A stretch of 64,000 nt of DNA from Skeletonema tropicum (Eukaryota; Bacillariophyta; Thalassiosirophyceae; Thalassiosirales; Thalassiosiraceae): NCBI GenBank assembly GCA_037178625.1, contig CM074136.1:868001-932000 (forward strand), given 5' to 3'. The position numbers were made by a program, and so were the translations under genes. The notes beneath the pieces are model-generated. The model did no database searches. It saw only the letters and a program-made list of their open reading frames with translations, and was not told where the DNA came from. Below, one piece after another: positions 19,878 through 31,077 of this stretch. Position 1 is the first letter of the stretch; every line of letters starts with the position of its first letter.

Positions 19878-21345
19878 CAGATAAAGAGCAGCTCACCACC
19901 TTCTCATGGCATGAGGGCGGGAATCTAAATCCTTCCGATCCCACATTGAACACTCCGGCGATCGCAAGAAGTTGGTCGACTGGTGTTACCACTTTGTTAA
20001 TCGCTGCCATCAGTGATTGAGATTGAGATGGTCAATCGATTCCTCTTGTATCTGCAACTCCGCCAATGCCAACATGAGAGTTGACAGCTGTATCCGACGA
20101 GGTTCTTAAACGCAATAAATTTCAGTTGCTCATAGTCGCTCAGCACGGCATTGTATGTTGTCATCGAGATCAATGAATGACGTCTTGTCAAGTGATCTGT
20201 TCACAGGGATGTGCGGTCGAGCCTACGCTGTAGACGTGCAGCCGGGCCTACTCCACGGCGAAGATGTTGAGGAGATGGAGCGATTTTATTGAATGCCCTA
20301 TCATGGTGATACCACGTTCAGACTTCCTCCTAAAGTTGGATTTGATCTCATTGATCCTGCCTCATACTGCGCTTCCTCTGTGACTTCTTCGTGGATGAGA
20401 CACTTACTGTGCTCGACTACGCTTCTCGCACAACGAACGAGCACAATGCTACAAAAGCAGTCGAATACAGCTTTATAAGTATAAGTAAAACTAGATCTAA
20501 GGGGCACAAGAGTTGCTGAGAGCTTTCTAGTATGGTAATTATGGAATGGTTCGACTTTGATCACTCCGGAGAAGGATACCAAAGAAGACAGAAGAATGGA
20601 TGATAAAAGAAGTTATAGTCATGATTCTTCTTCGTGGCCCAGTCTACCTCGCCTGTCATTGGTTGTCAATATTGGTATGTACGGTTGAGAAGATTGAGAG
20701 CATCTCTTCTCTTCGTTTTAGCGCCTAAATTTGATACGCAAGTGTCGATGAATAATTCTACTCCTTCTACTACCAATGTCCATCAAATATGACCAATGAG
20801 TTGGCCGATTTATTCTCTTCTTCCGTCACTGTTTCTCAGACAGAGAAAGCCCAACAAACTCACAAGTAGATCTACGCCACATTGTCATTGAGCATCGTCG
20901 AGTGAACCGTGGAAACATTCAATTCTTCGCACACTCGGTACTCAGTCTATTTGTATGTTGTAGAGCTCTTCTACTAAGTACTTACTCCCCAGCCCCACAA
21001 TTGATCGAAGCGGCTGCAATATACTCCTTCTGCTGCTACTTTCGTCGTTGTAGTCGCAGCATCGATCGATAATATCACGCCGACGTCAGTCGCCGGAGGG
21101 GTGGATGCCGCTCGCTCGCCGAATTCCATTGAGAATTTGTCGTCTTCGCGGCAAACGGGGTGCCAGCATGAACGCAGCAATAACAGGAGTACACTAGAGT
21201 GTAAATTAATTGCTAAGGGCGAATATTTCTATGGCATAGGATGACACAGTAGCACCGACTTGGTGTGTAGTGGTTTGACGATTTGTTGTGGTTTGGCTCC
21301 GAGCCGAACCACAACCGTTCCCCCGCCATAATCATTCCCGCCACT
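18848..21345. mobile_element. 2.5-kb TIR element, non-autonomous, inserted in a repeat
   Basis: The ends AGTGGCGGGATTGGTTGTGG (18848) and the reverse complement of CCATAATCATTCCCGCCACT (ending at 21345) are imperfect inverted repeats extending some 50 bp. The sequence on both sides continues a module that is uninterrupted at 22398-22640 and 25026-25260, so those copies act as approximate empty sites. No exact target duplication is visible. The interior contains a (GA)n microsatellite and no recognisable transposase. Confidence 0.55.
19809..19873. repeat. (GA)n microsatellite
   Basis: An uninterrupted GA dinucleotide run of about 65 bp. It lies inside the 2.5-kb TIR element. Confidence 0.95.
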
Positions 21346-21599
21346 GGAAATGACCCTTGAAATGAACATCATCGAAACATCAAGTTCAGGTCAAAAAACT
21401 GCATAGCACATCATATTACTTTTTGCATTCGCTCAGGGTTGTCATTTGCATGTTGGCTCTCATAAATAAAAAACAACATCCAGCCTCTAAATTTGTCTTT
21501 CAAACGATTACTTTTTCTGGGGTGCTCAAAGAACATCATCGAAACATCATGTTGAAGGTCGAAAAACTGCATAGCAGATCGGTTATGTGGTCAGTTGCC
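21346..21599. other. Mosaic repeat junction
   Basis: Two pieces of the upstream module (GAACATCATCGAAACATCA, GCATGTTGGCTCTCATAAAT) are joined and run directly into the truncated gene copy at 21600. No ORF belongs here. Confidence 0.5.
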
Positions 21600-21967
21600 T
21601 ACCTCCGTTGCCAATGCTAATGTCGTAGTGGGAAATGACATGCAAATGTGGCGCAATCTTTTGACAAATTGCGAGAACTGTACAACAGGCACTATTCTAT
21701 ATCCAGCATCTTGCGCCTCAATACTGCTCATTGCGGCAAAGAGTGAGAATTGTGAACCAGGCCCAACTCTAAACCCAGCATCTTGTGCCTCAGGACTTGC
21801 CCTGATCGTCGGCGGCGTAGGGAGAAGGCAACGATTACGATTGTGTTTGTGTCCAAGACCAAGGCAACACCCACAGACGTAATTCGTTACTTCAAAATGA
21901 AGACTGGGTCGATCTTCAATACCCTCAAGGTCTAGACATTCTGTTTTTAGGTAAAGGCGATATCTGA
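21600..21967 (+). pseudogene. 5'-truncated copy of NC-PASCAS gene
   Basis: The sequence is essentially identical to 24229-24596 but lacks the first 60 or so codons, including the ATG. It starts at the duplication breakpoint. It encodes both Cys motifs (NCTTGTILYPASCAS and NCEPGPTLNPASCASG) and the same frame change near the end. Confidence 0.75.
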
Positions 21968-22654
21968 GGCTTGCTTTCAGATAACAAGTCAATTACAAAG
22001 TAGTATTCTAGCGGATCAAGCGCAGTCTTTGTAGTTATATCTAGAGAGAATAACTTGAAAATAGTATAATAAGCATTCAATTTATCTTAACACAATATGA
22101 TGTCATGCTGCTCTGCTGTACTTGTCGACTGTCAATGTGAATAGACTCTATCTGATTGAGGTCGACTGAGATAGCTATTTCTTCCTTGGGAAATGTTCTG
22201 CCATCGTATGTATTATTATATTTTCTGCTTGAAGTTTACCGTTGGCTTGAAGAGAATCGGGTGATTGACTTGGCTCTCTTTCTCTCTTTCTCTCTCTCTC
22301 TCTGTCTCTAGAGAGAGACTACTTCCTTGGGACATAGTTCTGCCATCTGTATTATTATTTTGATGCTTGAAGAGAATATGTATTGGTGATTGCACTTGAA
22401 AGGAATGACCAGCTTCAGTATTCAGTACCGCTACGGACAGATAAATTTTGTCTTTGAAACGATTACTTTTGTCTGTGAATGTTCAAAAAGTGTTCGAAGA
22501 ACATCATCGAAACATCATGTTGAAGGTCGAAAAACTGCATAGCACTCCATGTGTTTTGCATTATAGGAGTACTTAGCTGCGGGGGGTTAGTCAGCATGTT
22601 GGCTCTCATAAATAAAAAACAACATCCAGCCTCTAAATACTTAATATCATCATC

Positions 22655-23209
22655 ATGAACAGAACATCGCATCATTCATCGAAGCACCAGTTTGGTGATG
22701 ACTGCCGTCGCATTAGCATTGCCTCCTCTGCATCTCCTGCTCCCAACATGGCTCCCGGAGAGGTGCTAGAGGCCGAGGTCTCTTCGTTCGAGATGCTCTG
22801 TGCCCGCGTTCGCAGCTCTTCCAGAAATGAATACGGCTACCCATCCAACGCTCTCTCGAAATCTACCACTGCTGCCTATGCCAACACCGATACCAGAGAA
22901 GGAGGCGTCATGGACATGGAACTAATGCTCATTCCGACAAAGAGTGAGAACTGTGAACGAGGTCCTATCCTCAATCCAGCATCTTGTGCCTCAGGTCTTG
23001 CCCTGTTAGGCGGTGGCGGCGAAGGAGAAGGCAACGATTGGATCTCCACTCTATCTCTGACTACGCTCGTTGAGAGAATCAATGATGGTGTCCAAGACCT
23101 AGGCAACACCCACAGACGTAATTCGTCGCAACGAAATGAAGACTGGGATGATCTTGGCTACCCGCAAGCTCAGGGCAATCTGTTTTTGGGTGGTAGCAGC
23201 ACTACATGA
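22655..23209 (+). CDS. NC-PASCAS small protein, member 1
   Basis: The protein has 184 residues, starts at ATG 22655, has no intron and belongs to no family I recognise. The N-terminal third is Ser/His-rich. The centre carries KSENCERGPILNPASCASGL, the motif shared by all members of this array. The C-terminus is acidic (NEDWDDLGYPQAQGNLFLGG). There is no signal peptide or membrane segment, so it is probably intracellular. Two short peptides, SLTTLVERIND and DWDDL, are conserved in member 3. It shares its upstream sequence with the gene at 25278, so the two may be co-regulated. Function unknown. Confidence 0.6.
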   Translation: MNRTSHHSSKHQFGDDCRRISIASSASPAPNMAPGEVLEAEVSSFEMLCARVRSSSRNEYGYPSNALSKSTTAAYANTDTREGGVMDMELMLIPTKSENCERGPILNPASCASGLALLGGGGEGEGNDWISTLSLTTLVERINDGVQDLGNTHRRNSSQRNEDWDDLGYPQAQGNLFLGGSSTT

Positions 23210-24040
23210 TATTTGTTTGTCAGATTGGCAATGTCAATTAGGACTTAGGTTTGCAGTGATTGAGCGCAGTCTTCGTAGTCATATCTAGAGAGAATAACTT
23301 GGAAAATAGTATAATAAGCATTAAATTTATCTTAACATGAGCTCTGCCTCTATCTGCGGTACTTGTCGACTGTCAATGTGAATATCTATTGCATACAGTG
23401 ACTCTGCTCTTCGGGATGTTGGTCTGATGTTGGTGCTTGAGTAAATAAGTAGGTACTTGTCCAGCGAGAGAGAGTCACGCGTGACGAATCTATTGTCTTG
23501 TTGATGCGGCCACGCTAGCTGTCGACAAAGCAGCTGTTCCCAACCCCGACTATTTAATCGTAGGCTCAACGATGCATCTTAAAAGCGTCAACAAAAAATG
23601 CATTACATATTTCAATTGAAATATTTACAGTTCCCAGATCCAGGGAAAAGTCTCCGCTGCTTGATGCAGTGGGTAGGTATGTTACATACAGCTGCCCTCT
23701 AGATAACGCTTTGTTGAGGGTTCAAGAGAAGATTATGTACGGCAACTGTTCACGCAATTAGTCCGTCCTACCATCAGCTAGGTTTATTGAAATGTGAAAG
23801 ATGGAGAGGGATGTTCAAGTTGAAGCTAAAAGATACTCCTACGATTTTACAAAACATAATTCGTACATAGTTCCCGGAATGTCTGTTGAAACTCCAGCGA
23901 CCCCCAGGAATTCTTCTCACTATTGTACTTATTAATGAAAGGAGTCATCTCTCTCATTATCTGCTACTTACTTTATCATGATTCATAATATAATACCTTC
24001 GCCAATCCCAAGACAACATCTCTAGTCATACAATATCATC
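23210..24040. other. Spacer between array genes
   Basis: This is the 3' flank of member 1 and the promoter side of member 2. It includes a 260-bp segment (about 23500-23760, with ATTACATATTTCAATTGAAA) that is found again at about 26110-26370 and 26510-26790. No ORF worth calling. Confidence 0.5.
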
Positions 24041-24511
24041 ATGAACAGCACATCAAGCCATCCAACAAAGCACCATCAACAGTCTTGCGTTGGTAGTCCT
24101 CGCAGTCTCTCCTCCACAGCTCCCGCTGCATCCGTCGAGGCGCTAAAGGACAAGATCTCTACGTTGGATATGCTCCGTGTTCAAACCGCTTCTCAATGTA
24201 GCTATCCGTCCACCGCTCTTTCCAGTTCTACCTCCGTTGCCAATGCTAATGTCGTAGTGGGAAATGACATGCAAATGTGGCGCAATCTTTTGACAAATTG
24301 CGAGAACTGTACAACAGGCACTATTCTATATCCAGCATCTTGCGCCTCAATACTGCTCATTGCGGCAAAGAGTGAGAATTGTGAACCAGGCCCAACTCTA
24401 AACCCAGCATCTTGTGCCTCAGGACTTGCCCTGATCGTCGGCGGCGTAGGGAGAAGGCAACGATTACGATTGTGTTTGTGTCCAAGACCAAGGCAACACC
24501 CACAGACGTAA
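24041..24511 (+). CDS. NC-PASCAS small protein, member 2, with two Cys motifs
   Basis: The ATG frame gives 156 residues. The Cys motif is present twice in tandem: NCTTGTILYPASCASILLIA and then NCEPGPTLNPASCASGLALI. Members 1 and 3 have it once. Compared with them there is a deletion of roughly 60 bp and a frame change after the second motif. The annotated end (GRRQRLRLCLCPRPRQHPQT) is therefore out of frame with the family. The conserved tail (QNEDWVDLQYPQG) is still readable in the next frame, ending at 24596. It could be a decaying gene or a protein with a new basic, Cys-containing tail. Confidence 0.5.
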   Translation: MNSTSSHPTKHHQQSCVGSPRSLSSTAPAASVEALKDKISTLDMLRVQTASQCSYPSTALSSSTSVANANVVVGNDMQMWRNLLTNCENCTTGTILYPASCASILLIAAKSENCEPGPTLNPASCASGLALIVGGVGRRQRLRLCLCPRPRQHPQT

Positions 24512-26500
24512 TTCGTTACTTCAAAATGAAGACTGGGTCGATCTTCAATACCCTCAAGGTCTAGACATTCTGTTTTTAGGTAAAGGCGATATCTGAGGCT
24601 TGCTTTCAGATAACAAGTCAATTACAAAGTAGTATTCTAGCGGATCAAGCGCAGTCTTTGTAGTTATATCTAGAGAGAATAACTTGAAAATAGTATAATA
24701 AGCATTCAATTTATCTTAACACAATATGATGTCATGCTGCTCTGCTGTACTTGTCGACTGTCAATGTGAATAGACTCTATCTGATTGAGGTCGACTGAGA
24801 TAGCTATTTCTTCCTTGGGAAATGTTCTGCCATCGTATGTATTATTATATTTTCTGCTTGAAGTTTACCGTTGGCTTGAAGAGAATCGGGTGATTGACTT
24901 GGCTCTCTTTCTCTCTTTCTCTCTCTCTCTGTCTCTAGAGAGAGACTACTTCCTTGGGAAATAGTTCTGCCATCTGTATTATTATTTTGATGCTTGAAGA
25001 GAATATGTATTGGTGATTGCACTTGAAAGGAATGACCAGCTTCAGTACCGCTACGGACAGATAAATTTTGTCTTTGAAACGATTACTTTTGTCTGTGAAT
25101 GTTCAAAAAGTGTTCGAAGAACATCATCGAAACATCATGTTGAAGGTCGAAAAACTGCATAGCACTCCATGTGTTTTGCATTATAGGAGTACTTAGCTGC
25201 GGGGGGTTAGTCAGCATGTTGGCTCTCATAAATAAAAAAAAACAGCATCCAGCCTCTAAATACTTAATATCATCATCATGAACAGAACATCGCATCATTC
25301 ATCGAAGCACCAGTTTGGTGATGACTGCCGTCGCATTAGCATTGCCTCCTCTGCATCTCCTGCTCCCAACATGGCTCCCGGAGAGGTGCTAGAGGCCGAG
25401 GTCTCTTCGTTCGAGATGCTCTGTGTCCGCGTTCGCAGCTCTTCCAGAAATGAATATGGCTATCCATCCAACGCTCTCTCGAAATCTACCACTGCTGCCT
25501 ATGCCAACACCGATACCGATACCAGAGAAGGAGGCGTCATGGACATGCAACTACTGTTCATTCCGACAAAGAGTGAGAACTGTGAACGAGGTCCTATCCT
25601 CAATCCAGCATCTTGTGCCTCAGGACTTGCCCTATTAGGTGGTGTCGGCGAAGGAGAAGGCAACGATTGGATCTCCACTCTATCTCTAACTACTCTCGTT
25701 GAGAGAATCAATGATGGTGTCCAAGACCAAGGCAACACCCACAGACGTAATTCGTTACTTCAAAATGAAGACTGGGACGATCTTGACTACCCGCAAGCTC
25801 AGGGCAATCTGTTTTTGGGTGGTAGCAGCACTATATGATATTTGTTTGCCAGATTGGCAATCTTAATTAGGACTTAGGTTTGCAGTGATTGAGCGCAGTC
25901 TTCGTAGTTATATCTAGAGAGAATAACTTGGAAAATAGTATAATAAGCATTAAATTTATCTGATGAGCTCTGCCTCTATCTGCGGTTCTTGTCGACTGCC
26001 AATGTGAAGATCTATTGTATACAGTGACTATGCTCTTCGGGATGTTGGTGCTTGATTAAGAAGTAGGTACTACTTGTCCAGCGAGAGAGAGTCACGCGTG
26101 ACGAATCTATTGTCTTGTTGATGCGGCCACGCTAGCTGTCGACAAAGCAGCTGTTCCCAACCCCAACTATTTGATCGTGGGCTCAACGATGCATCTTTAA
26201 AAGCGTCAACAAAAAATGCATTACATATTTCAATTGAAATATTTACAGTTCCCAGGTCCAGGGAAAAGTCTCCACTGCTTGATGCAGTGGGTAAGGTAGT
26301 ACAGCTGCCCTCGATAACGCTTTGTTGAGGTTTCAGAGAAGACTATGCACGGTAACTCTTCACGCATTTAGTCCGTCCTACCGTCCGCCACTCAGTGAAA
26401 TCTAAAGATGGAGAGGGATGTTCAAGTTGAAGCTAAAGATACAATACTCCTACGATTTTACAATACATACTTCGTAGTTACTTCCCGGAATGTCTTAACT
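24229..26500 (+). repeat. Tandem unit 2 of the NC-PASCAS array
   Basis: Partner of 21600-23890 and nearly identical to it, with microsatellite-length and short indel differences. A partial third copy of the tail follows at about 26510-26790. Confidence 0.8.
25278..25838 (+). CDS. NC-PASCAS small protein, member 3
   Basis: The protein has 186 residues and is about 93% identical to member 1 by eye. Differences include a DTDTD expansion (ANTDTDTREGG), and LLQNEDWDDLDYP in place of SQRNEDWDDLGYP. The motif KSENCERGPILNPASCASGL is kept. It has no frameshift, and the same upstream module precedes it. Two intact, near-identical members suggest that dosage, or simple recent unequal crossing over, maintains them. 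Confidence 0.6.
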   Translation: MNRTSHHSSKHQFGDDCRRISIASSASPAPNMAPGEVLEAEVSSFEMLCVRVRSSSRNEYGYPSNALSKSTTAAYANTDTDTREGGVMDMQLLFIPTKSENCERGPILNPASCASGLALLGGVGEGEGNDWISTLSLTTLVERINDGVQDQGNTHRRNSLLQNEDWDDLDYPQAQGNLFLGGSSTI

Positions 26501-27135
26501 GTTATTATTATAATAGGCTTGGTGATGCGGCCACGCTGTCGACAAACCAGCTAGCTGTATGTTATCAACTATTTATCGTAGGCTCAACGATGTATCGTAA
26601 AAAGCGTAAACAAAAAATGCATTACATATTTCAATTGAAATTTACAGTTTCCAGATCCAGGGAAAAGTCTCGCTGCGCTGCTGTTGATGCAGTAGGTATG
26701 GTACAGCTGCCCTTTTGTTGAGATTTCAAGACGAAGATTATGTACGGCAACTGTTCACGCTTAGTCTGTCCGCCACGCCTGATTTTATGCGTTCAGATTT
26801 CGGAATGGGTAGATCATGATGATAGATAGATAGTACCCATACTTAGATATTGTGTACCCCCATTGTCGTGACATCGAGTACTCTAGAGGAAGAGGAAATT
26901 GAATCCTTTGAGGAACATTGCTTTGAATATTGATCAAGCTGCCACATCTTAGGGGATGAGTGTATCGTACTCTCTAGAGGTCGTAGGACAAAATATTTTT
27001 TAAAATGACATGATAGCTTGGAGCCTCTTCATGCCAATCCACAAATTCCACAAATGCAGATCGATGTAAATCAGAATGTGCCTACAATATTCCACTAATG
27101 CAGATCGATCTAAATCAGCTTGTGTGGAAAAGACA
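25839..27135. other. 3' flank of array, partial third repeat, then unique spacer
   Basis: The part up to 26500 belongs to tandem unit 2 and about 26510-26790 is the third partial copy. The rest up to the TMEM17-like start is AT-rich unique sequence with no gene seen. A short repeat, GCAGATCGAT with TAAATCAG, occurs twice near 27056 and 27100. Confidence 0.5.
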
Positions 27136-27663
27136 ATGAATCCCATCACCAATTCCAACCGCATTCTCTACGATCATCGCAACAAAAAGCTCCCGCTTGC
27201 CATATTGATTCATCACAACTTCTTCGCAAGCTTCATCTACGCATTCCTGATTGGTGCATTATCGTTTCAAAAAGGAAGAAACTTTGATTCGACCAGCAGC
27301 CTTAACAGCTCCTTGCTACTTCCACTTTATTGGACATGGCTTGTAGCTGAAGCGTTACGATTATACTCTGGTCAGAGAGGGGTACTGCTTGACAAGGTGC
27401 CCGAATTGACTGCCTTCTTTTTGCTTTCCATCTTTCCGCAATCATTCATCGTATTGTACATGGGATTCTTACAAGAATCTATACTAGTTTGGGAGCAATG
27501 GATGAATGTGATCATGTTGGCAGTGTTTTTGCTGGAAATTGGTTTGACGTTGAGACTGTTGCGTTCAACATCGACCAGAAACAGAGAGAGTGACCTGCAA
27601 AATGAAGCAGGAGAAACAAATTATTCGGGGTTAGAAAATGTGGATCCAACTAGTAAAGCTTGA
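27136..27663 (+). CDS. TMEM17/TMEM80-like multi-pass membrane protein
   Basis: From ATG 27136 the protein has 175 residues; an in-frame ATG at 27076 would add 20. Four hydrophobic segments are visible: AILIHHNFFASFIYAFLIGA, LLLPLYWTWLVAEAL, ELTAFFLLSIFPQSFIVLYM, and VIMLAVFLLEIGLTL. The spacing, with W..AEALRLYSGQRG, then KVPELTAFFLL, FPQ and EIGLTLRLL, matches the TMEM17/TMEM80 family. In animals TMEM17 belongs to the transition-zone complex at the base of the cilium. In a diatom it would presumably serve flagellated gametes. The C-terminal tail is hydrophilic. Assignment rests on the pattern of conserved positions. Confidence 0.6.
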   Translation: MNPITNSNRILYDHRNKKLPLAILIHHNFFASFIYAFLIGALSFQKGRNFDSTSSLNSSLLLPLYWTWLVAEALRLYSGQRGVLLDKVPELTAFFLLSIFPQSFIVLYMGFLQESILVWEQWMNVIMLAVFLLEIGLTLRLLRSTSTRNRESDLQNEAGETNYSGLENVDPTSKA

Positions 27664-27914
27664 ACACAAATCGTGAGTGTCGTGTACAAGGGCAAAGGAG
27701 ACGCGTTCTTGTTGCGCAAAACGGGAGGTCCATCGCACGTTGTTGTATAGTGTTCGATGAACAACATAAATCCCAATTGCGCTATTTGTTTGAACTGAGC
27801 AATGAGCCATGCAACAACAACGAGTTCGGGACTTACTTCGTAGTATAAGAATCACATCATCCATACGTCTTGGTGATATTGATGATTGCCTCTCCTAAAA
27901 TAATTGACAAGATA

Positions 27915-28988
27915 TCACCCATTCCTTCCACCAGTTGCTCGTCCCTTGGCAGCTTCATATGGAGGTCGAATGGGAGGCGCTAACGGCGCCTTTGCCTCAT
28001 CCACAGGATAACTCTTATCTGAATCCATAAAGTCAACACCACTGGGCATGGAACAATCCTTCAATTCACTACAAGAAACAAACGGGACAATAGACGGAAT
28101 GACATCCTCCCCAGGAACAACTCGCAGTCCTCCCACACCACCGCAAAGTTCATCCCAACTCCCCTCCAGTTCCAAATCCAAACATTTCTCTACCGGCAAC
28201 GTCCCATATCCAAACCCTCGACAAACCACAAACGATTCTATACTAGCATTCCGACTCGCTGTGGGTTTCGCACAAATGACACTTTCAAATAACAACTTCA
28301 ATTGAGTATAAATCAATCCAACATCCCTCCCACGAAAGATTTTGGCGACAAACGTTCCACCCGTTGCTAATACATGCGTCGTGATGTTGATTGCCGCCAA
28401 TAGCAGTTGAGATTGACAATATTCGTCAAATTCTTGGAGGCCGATGACATCGGGAGCGCCGTCGCAGACGACAATTTCGGCACGTTGTCCTTGAAAGTGC
28501 TGGATGATGGATTTGGCTGTGGATAATGCAGTGATGTCACCTTGGAGACAGTGGACTCCGGTGAGGGGTTCCATTGGCCAGAGATCGACTGCTACGATGG
28601 CTGGTGAGGAGGGTGTTGTAGATGATGATGATGTAGATGTTGATGTGTCTTGTGATGGACCCATCATCCGCTCAACGAGCACTTGACTCCATCCTCCAGG
28701 AGCTGCACATAAATCAACTGCACGTTGAACCACCAATTTCGGTCTACGTTTCGTGGTCGTTTCTGTATCACGGTCATCATTAGATAACGTCTGCGGCGAT
28801 TGATTTCCATCATCATGTTGCGGTTGCGGTTGAGGTTGATGGCCATCATCATGTCTTTCTTCTAGTAAACCGAAGAGATCAAACTCGGCATCAATCTGCA
28901 ACAATTTGTAAGCGCTACGAGCTCGATAGCCAGATTCCTTGGCCATGCGGTAGAAGACATCCCGTTTGTCACGGGAGAGCTTCCCCAT
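27915..28988 (-). CDS. TRM7: tRNA 2'-O-ribose methyltransferase, Trm7/FTSJ1 family
   Basis: The enzyme transfers a methyl group from S-adenosylmethionine to ribose 2'-OH groups in the tRNA anticodon loop (positions 32 and 34 in studied members). The start is ATG 28988, giving [10 protein letters not shown], the conserved family N-terminus, and 357 residues; an ATG five codons upstream is less likely. The K-D-K-E catalytic set is visible: K28 in SAYKLLQ, D in [10 protein letters not shown] in FVAKIFRG and E in [11 protein letters not shown]. The SAM-binding motif is [14 protein letters not shown] low-complexity His/Gln/Ser-rich insert sits near residues 50-85. It ends 251 bp from the convergent TMEM17-like gene. 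Part of its 5' end is duplicated at about 31078-31242. Confidence 0.92.
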   Translation of the reverse strand: MGKLSRDKRDVFYRMAKESGYRARSAYKLLQIDAEFDLFGLLEERHDDGHQPQPQPQHDDGNQSPQTLSNDDRDTETTTKRRPKLVVQRAVDLCAAPGGWSQVLVERMMGPSQDTSTSTSSSSTTPSSPAIVAVDLWPMEPLTGVHCLQGDITALSTAKSIIQHFQGQRAEIVVCDGAPDVIGLQEFDEYCQSQLLLAAINITTHVLATGGTFVAKIFRGRDVGLIYTQLKLLFESVICAKPTASRNASIESFVVCRGFGYGTLPVEKCLDLELEGSWDELCGGVGGLRVVPGEDVIPSIVPFVSCSELKDCSMPSGVDFMDSDKSYPVDEAKAPLAPPIRPPYEAAKGRATGGRNG

Positions 28989-29136
28989 GATGGTGATGTG
29001 CAAACTCTACAGCAGCGCCGATTTGTGGTAGATTTGTGGTCATGCATGGTTCGGTTTGCTTTTGGCGGGCCGGTGAAAAGTGCCATGACATCATGCATGC
29101 TGGATGGATGCTGGCATCTGGCATAGATTTATTATT

Positions 29137-31015
29137 ATGATGAGCTCCTCACCCTCTACTACAGATCATCACAACGGTTCCCTCGCAAAGAGACACTCGG
29201 GAAATGGTGGAGCGTTCGCCGGTATCCTATCATCATGGATGAGCTACTTTACTGGCCGTCAGTACGACACAAATAATGCACAAGAAATGTTCGCTCGAAA
29301 TGAGCAGATGATGGCACGTATGGAGCAATTGATGAATAAGCTGGAAGAAAAGCTGGAAAGATTGGAGAAGCTAGAGAGCTCAGGGGATCGAGGAAATGAT
29401 AGGTTGGAACGTAAGGGCCATCCTGATGGCATAGGAGGATCCTCATTAGGAGAGGGACACAGTGATGACGGAGAAAATCATGGGACGGATCACAAGGGCA
29501 TTCCAAAAATAATTCTTCCAATTACCCCACCCATAGAAGAATCCTCATTTGAAGAGGAATGCAGTGACAATGACGAAGAATGCAGCGAGGATGATGAGGA
29601 GAGCTGCAGTGATGAGGAGGAGAGCATTAGTTCGGAGGATCTGAAAGGAATGGGAGAATCGCTCCAGGCGTACCAAGAAATGGTGGCAACAAACCGAACG
29701 AATTGGACCTACTCGGCAAATGATTATATGGAAAGTGATCCTAATCTTGATGATGATGAAGAATTGAATGTACTGCATTGTCTTCGGAGCATTAAAAAAA
29801 GCACCATCAAAATGAGGAGAGGGGAATATCATTCCAAACCCGGGAAAGTGATGGGGGGTTATCCAGCGGAATACGACTTTCAGGGTGTTCGTCTCGATCC
29901 CCATGAAGATGAATATGAGGACATGATTCCCTACCACAGTACACTTAAACCTCACTGGAAGGAGTTTGCAGATGCTTTAGACGACTTTGATTTGATATTG
30001 GATATCATGCCGGATGATGCAGAGCCATGTTTCCAAATATCACAAATTGAGCTCCCTGTCAATATTTTCAAGATGATCATGAAATCACTGGAAGGGCAAA
30101 TCGTTTCTGCAATACAAATTTATAGATAATGCTTTTGGGAGGTACGGAATGTTAGCGATCGTTGATCTTCTATACAGCAACGAACATTTGCAATCTTTGA
30201 CTCTATCCCAGAACTTGATCGACGAAGAAGACGAGGGCGACTTTTGCGAGGCCATAGTCAGTCACCCATCACTCTCAACTATCTACCTAGAAGAGTGTTG
30301 GGAAGGGCGAACGTTCATACTCCGTGAGCTCATTCGAAGCAATGAATTGGTTGAAATTTCTATTCGCCATAATAGTCTCAGGTTTGTCTCTCTCGAAGAA
30401 AGGCTGGCCTTTACTGATGCTCTTTTAACGAACACAACATTAGAGAAACTGGATCTTAAAGGAATCAATTTGAATGCTGAAGATTTGACGTGCTTGGCAA
30501 CTGTCCTCGAAGGTAATAGCACTCTCAAGTTTTTATGCTTGTCAGGATCTCATCGTTTCACCGAACTGGCTGAGGCAAACTTTGGGAATGCCCTGAGAAC
30601 AAACAATACACTACGACATCTATCAGGTGTAGCAGAAGCAGCTGACAATGGGTTGTTTGACGACAGTAACTTGAATTCAGCTGCTGATTCAAATCACACG
30701 TGTTATGTTGAAAGGCTCTTCCATGAATACAACTTGAAGGGTGATCCAAAAGGAAACCGGCAGCGGAAAATTTATAATATCCTAGCTCGACGACACATAG
30801 AAATGTCCAACGTACAGCACTTTGATGATATTGATACCAATCTGCTGCCAGAGATTCTTGCAGCCGTGCAACGTTGTGCAGTCGATCCTGCATTTCGTGC
30901 GGGTAATATTTACGAAGTCAACGGGAGGGTGAATAAGTTGTCCATCATTTTTGAGATAATGCGGAAATGGGACAAAGCACTTAGTCTCTACAAAACCTTA
31001 GGTGACAATGTTTAG
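29137..31015 (+). pseudogene. Leucine-rich coiled-coil protein, copy 1, one frameshift
   Basis: Read across a single extra A at about 30093 (GGAAGGGCAAA here, GGAGGGCAAA in copy 2), this would encode about 620 residues. The N-terminus has a coiled coil (EQMMARMEQLMNKLEEKLER), then a long acidic stretch, then ribonuclease-inhibitor-like leucine-rich repeats (NEHLQSLTLSQNLI, TLEKLDLKGINLN) and a conserved tail ending KWDKALSLYKTLGDNV. Without repair it gives two frames, 29137-30129 and one opening at about 30149. Start: the tandem ATGs at 29137/29140. Function unknown; LRRs suggest protein binding. Confidence 0.7.
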
Positions 31016-31077
31016 AGAGCTCTTTGCTTAAAAGAGAAGAATGTTACCTACTATCTCGTCATTGAACTAAAACTTAG

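Larger units (their letters stand above)
21600..23890 (+). repeat. Tandem unit 1 of the NC-PASCAS array
   Basis: This block of about 2.3 kb is repeated at 24229-26500, an offset of about 2,630 bp. It contains the truncated gene, a CT-rich microsatellite at about 22270-22305, the upstream module and the gene at 22655. The 3' part (about 23500-23760) recurs a third time at 26510-26790. Confidence 0.8.

Noticed and set aside
19765..20191. Minus-strand frames inside the TIR element as a leucine-rich or transposase gene
   Set aside because: Only a few residues look leucine-rich, frames change and no motif is convincing.
23327..23569. Minus-strand frame in the array spacer
   Set aside because: Not conserved in the second unit and without any protein features.
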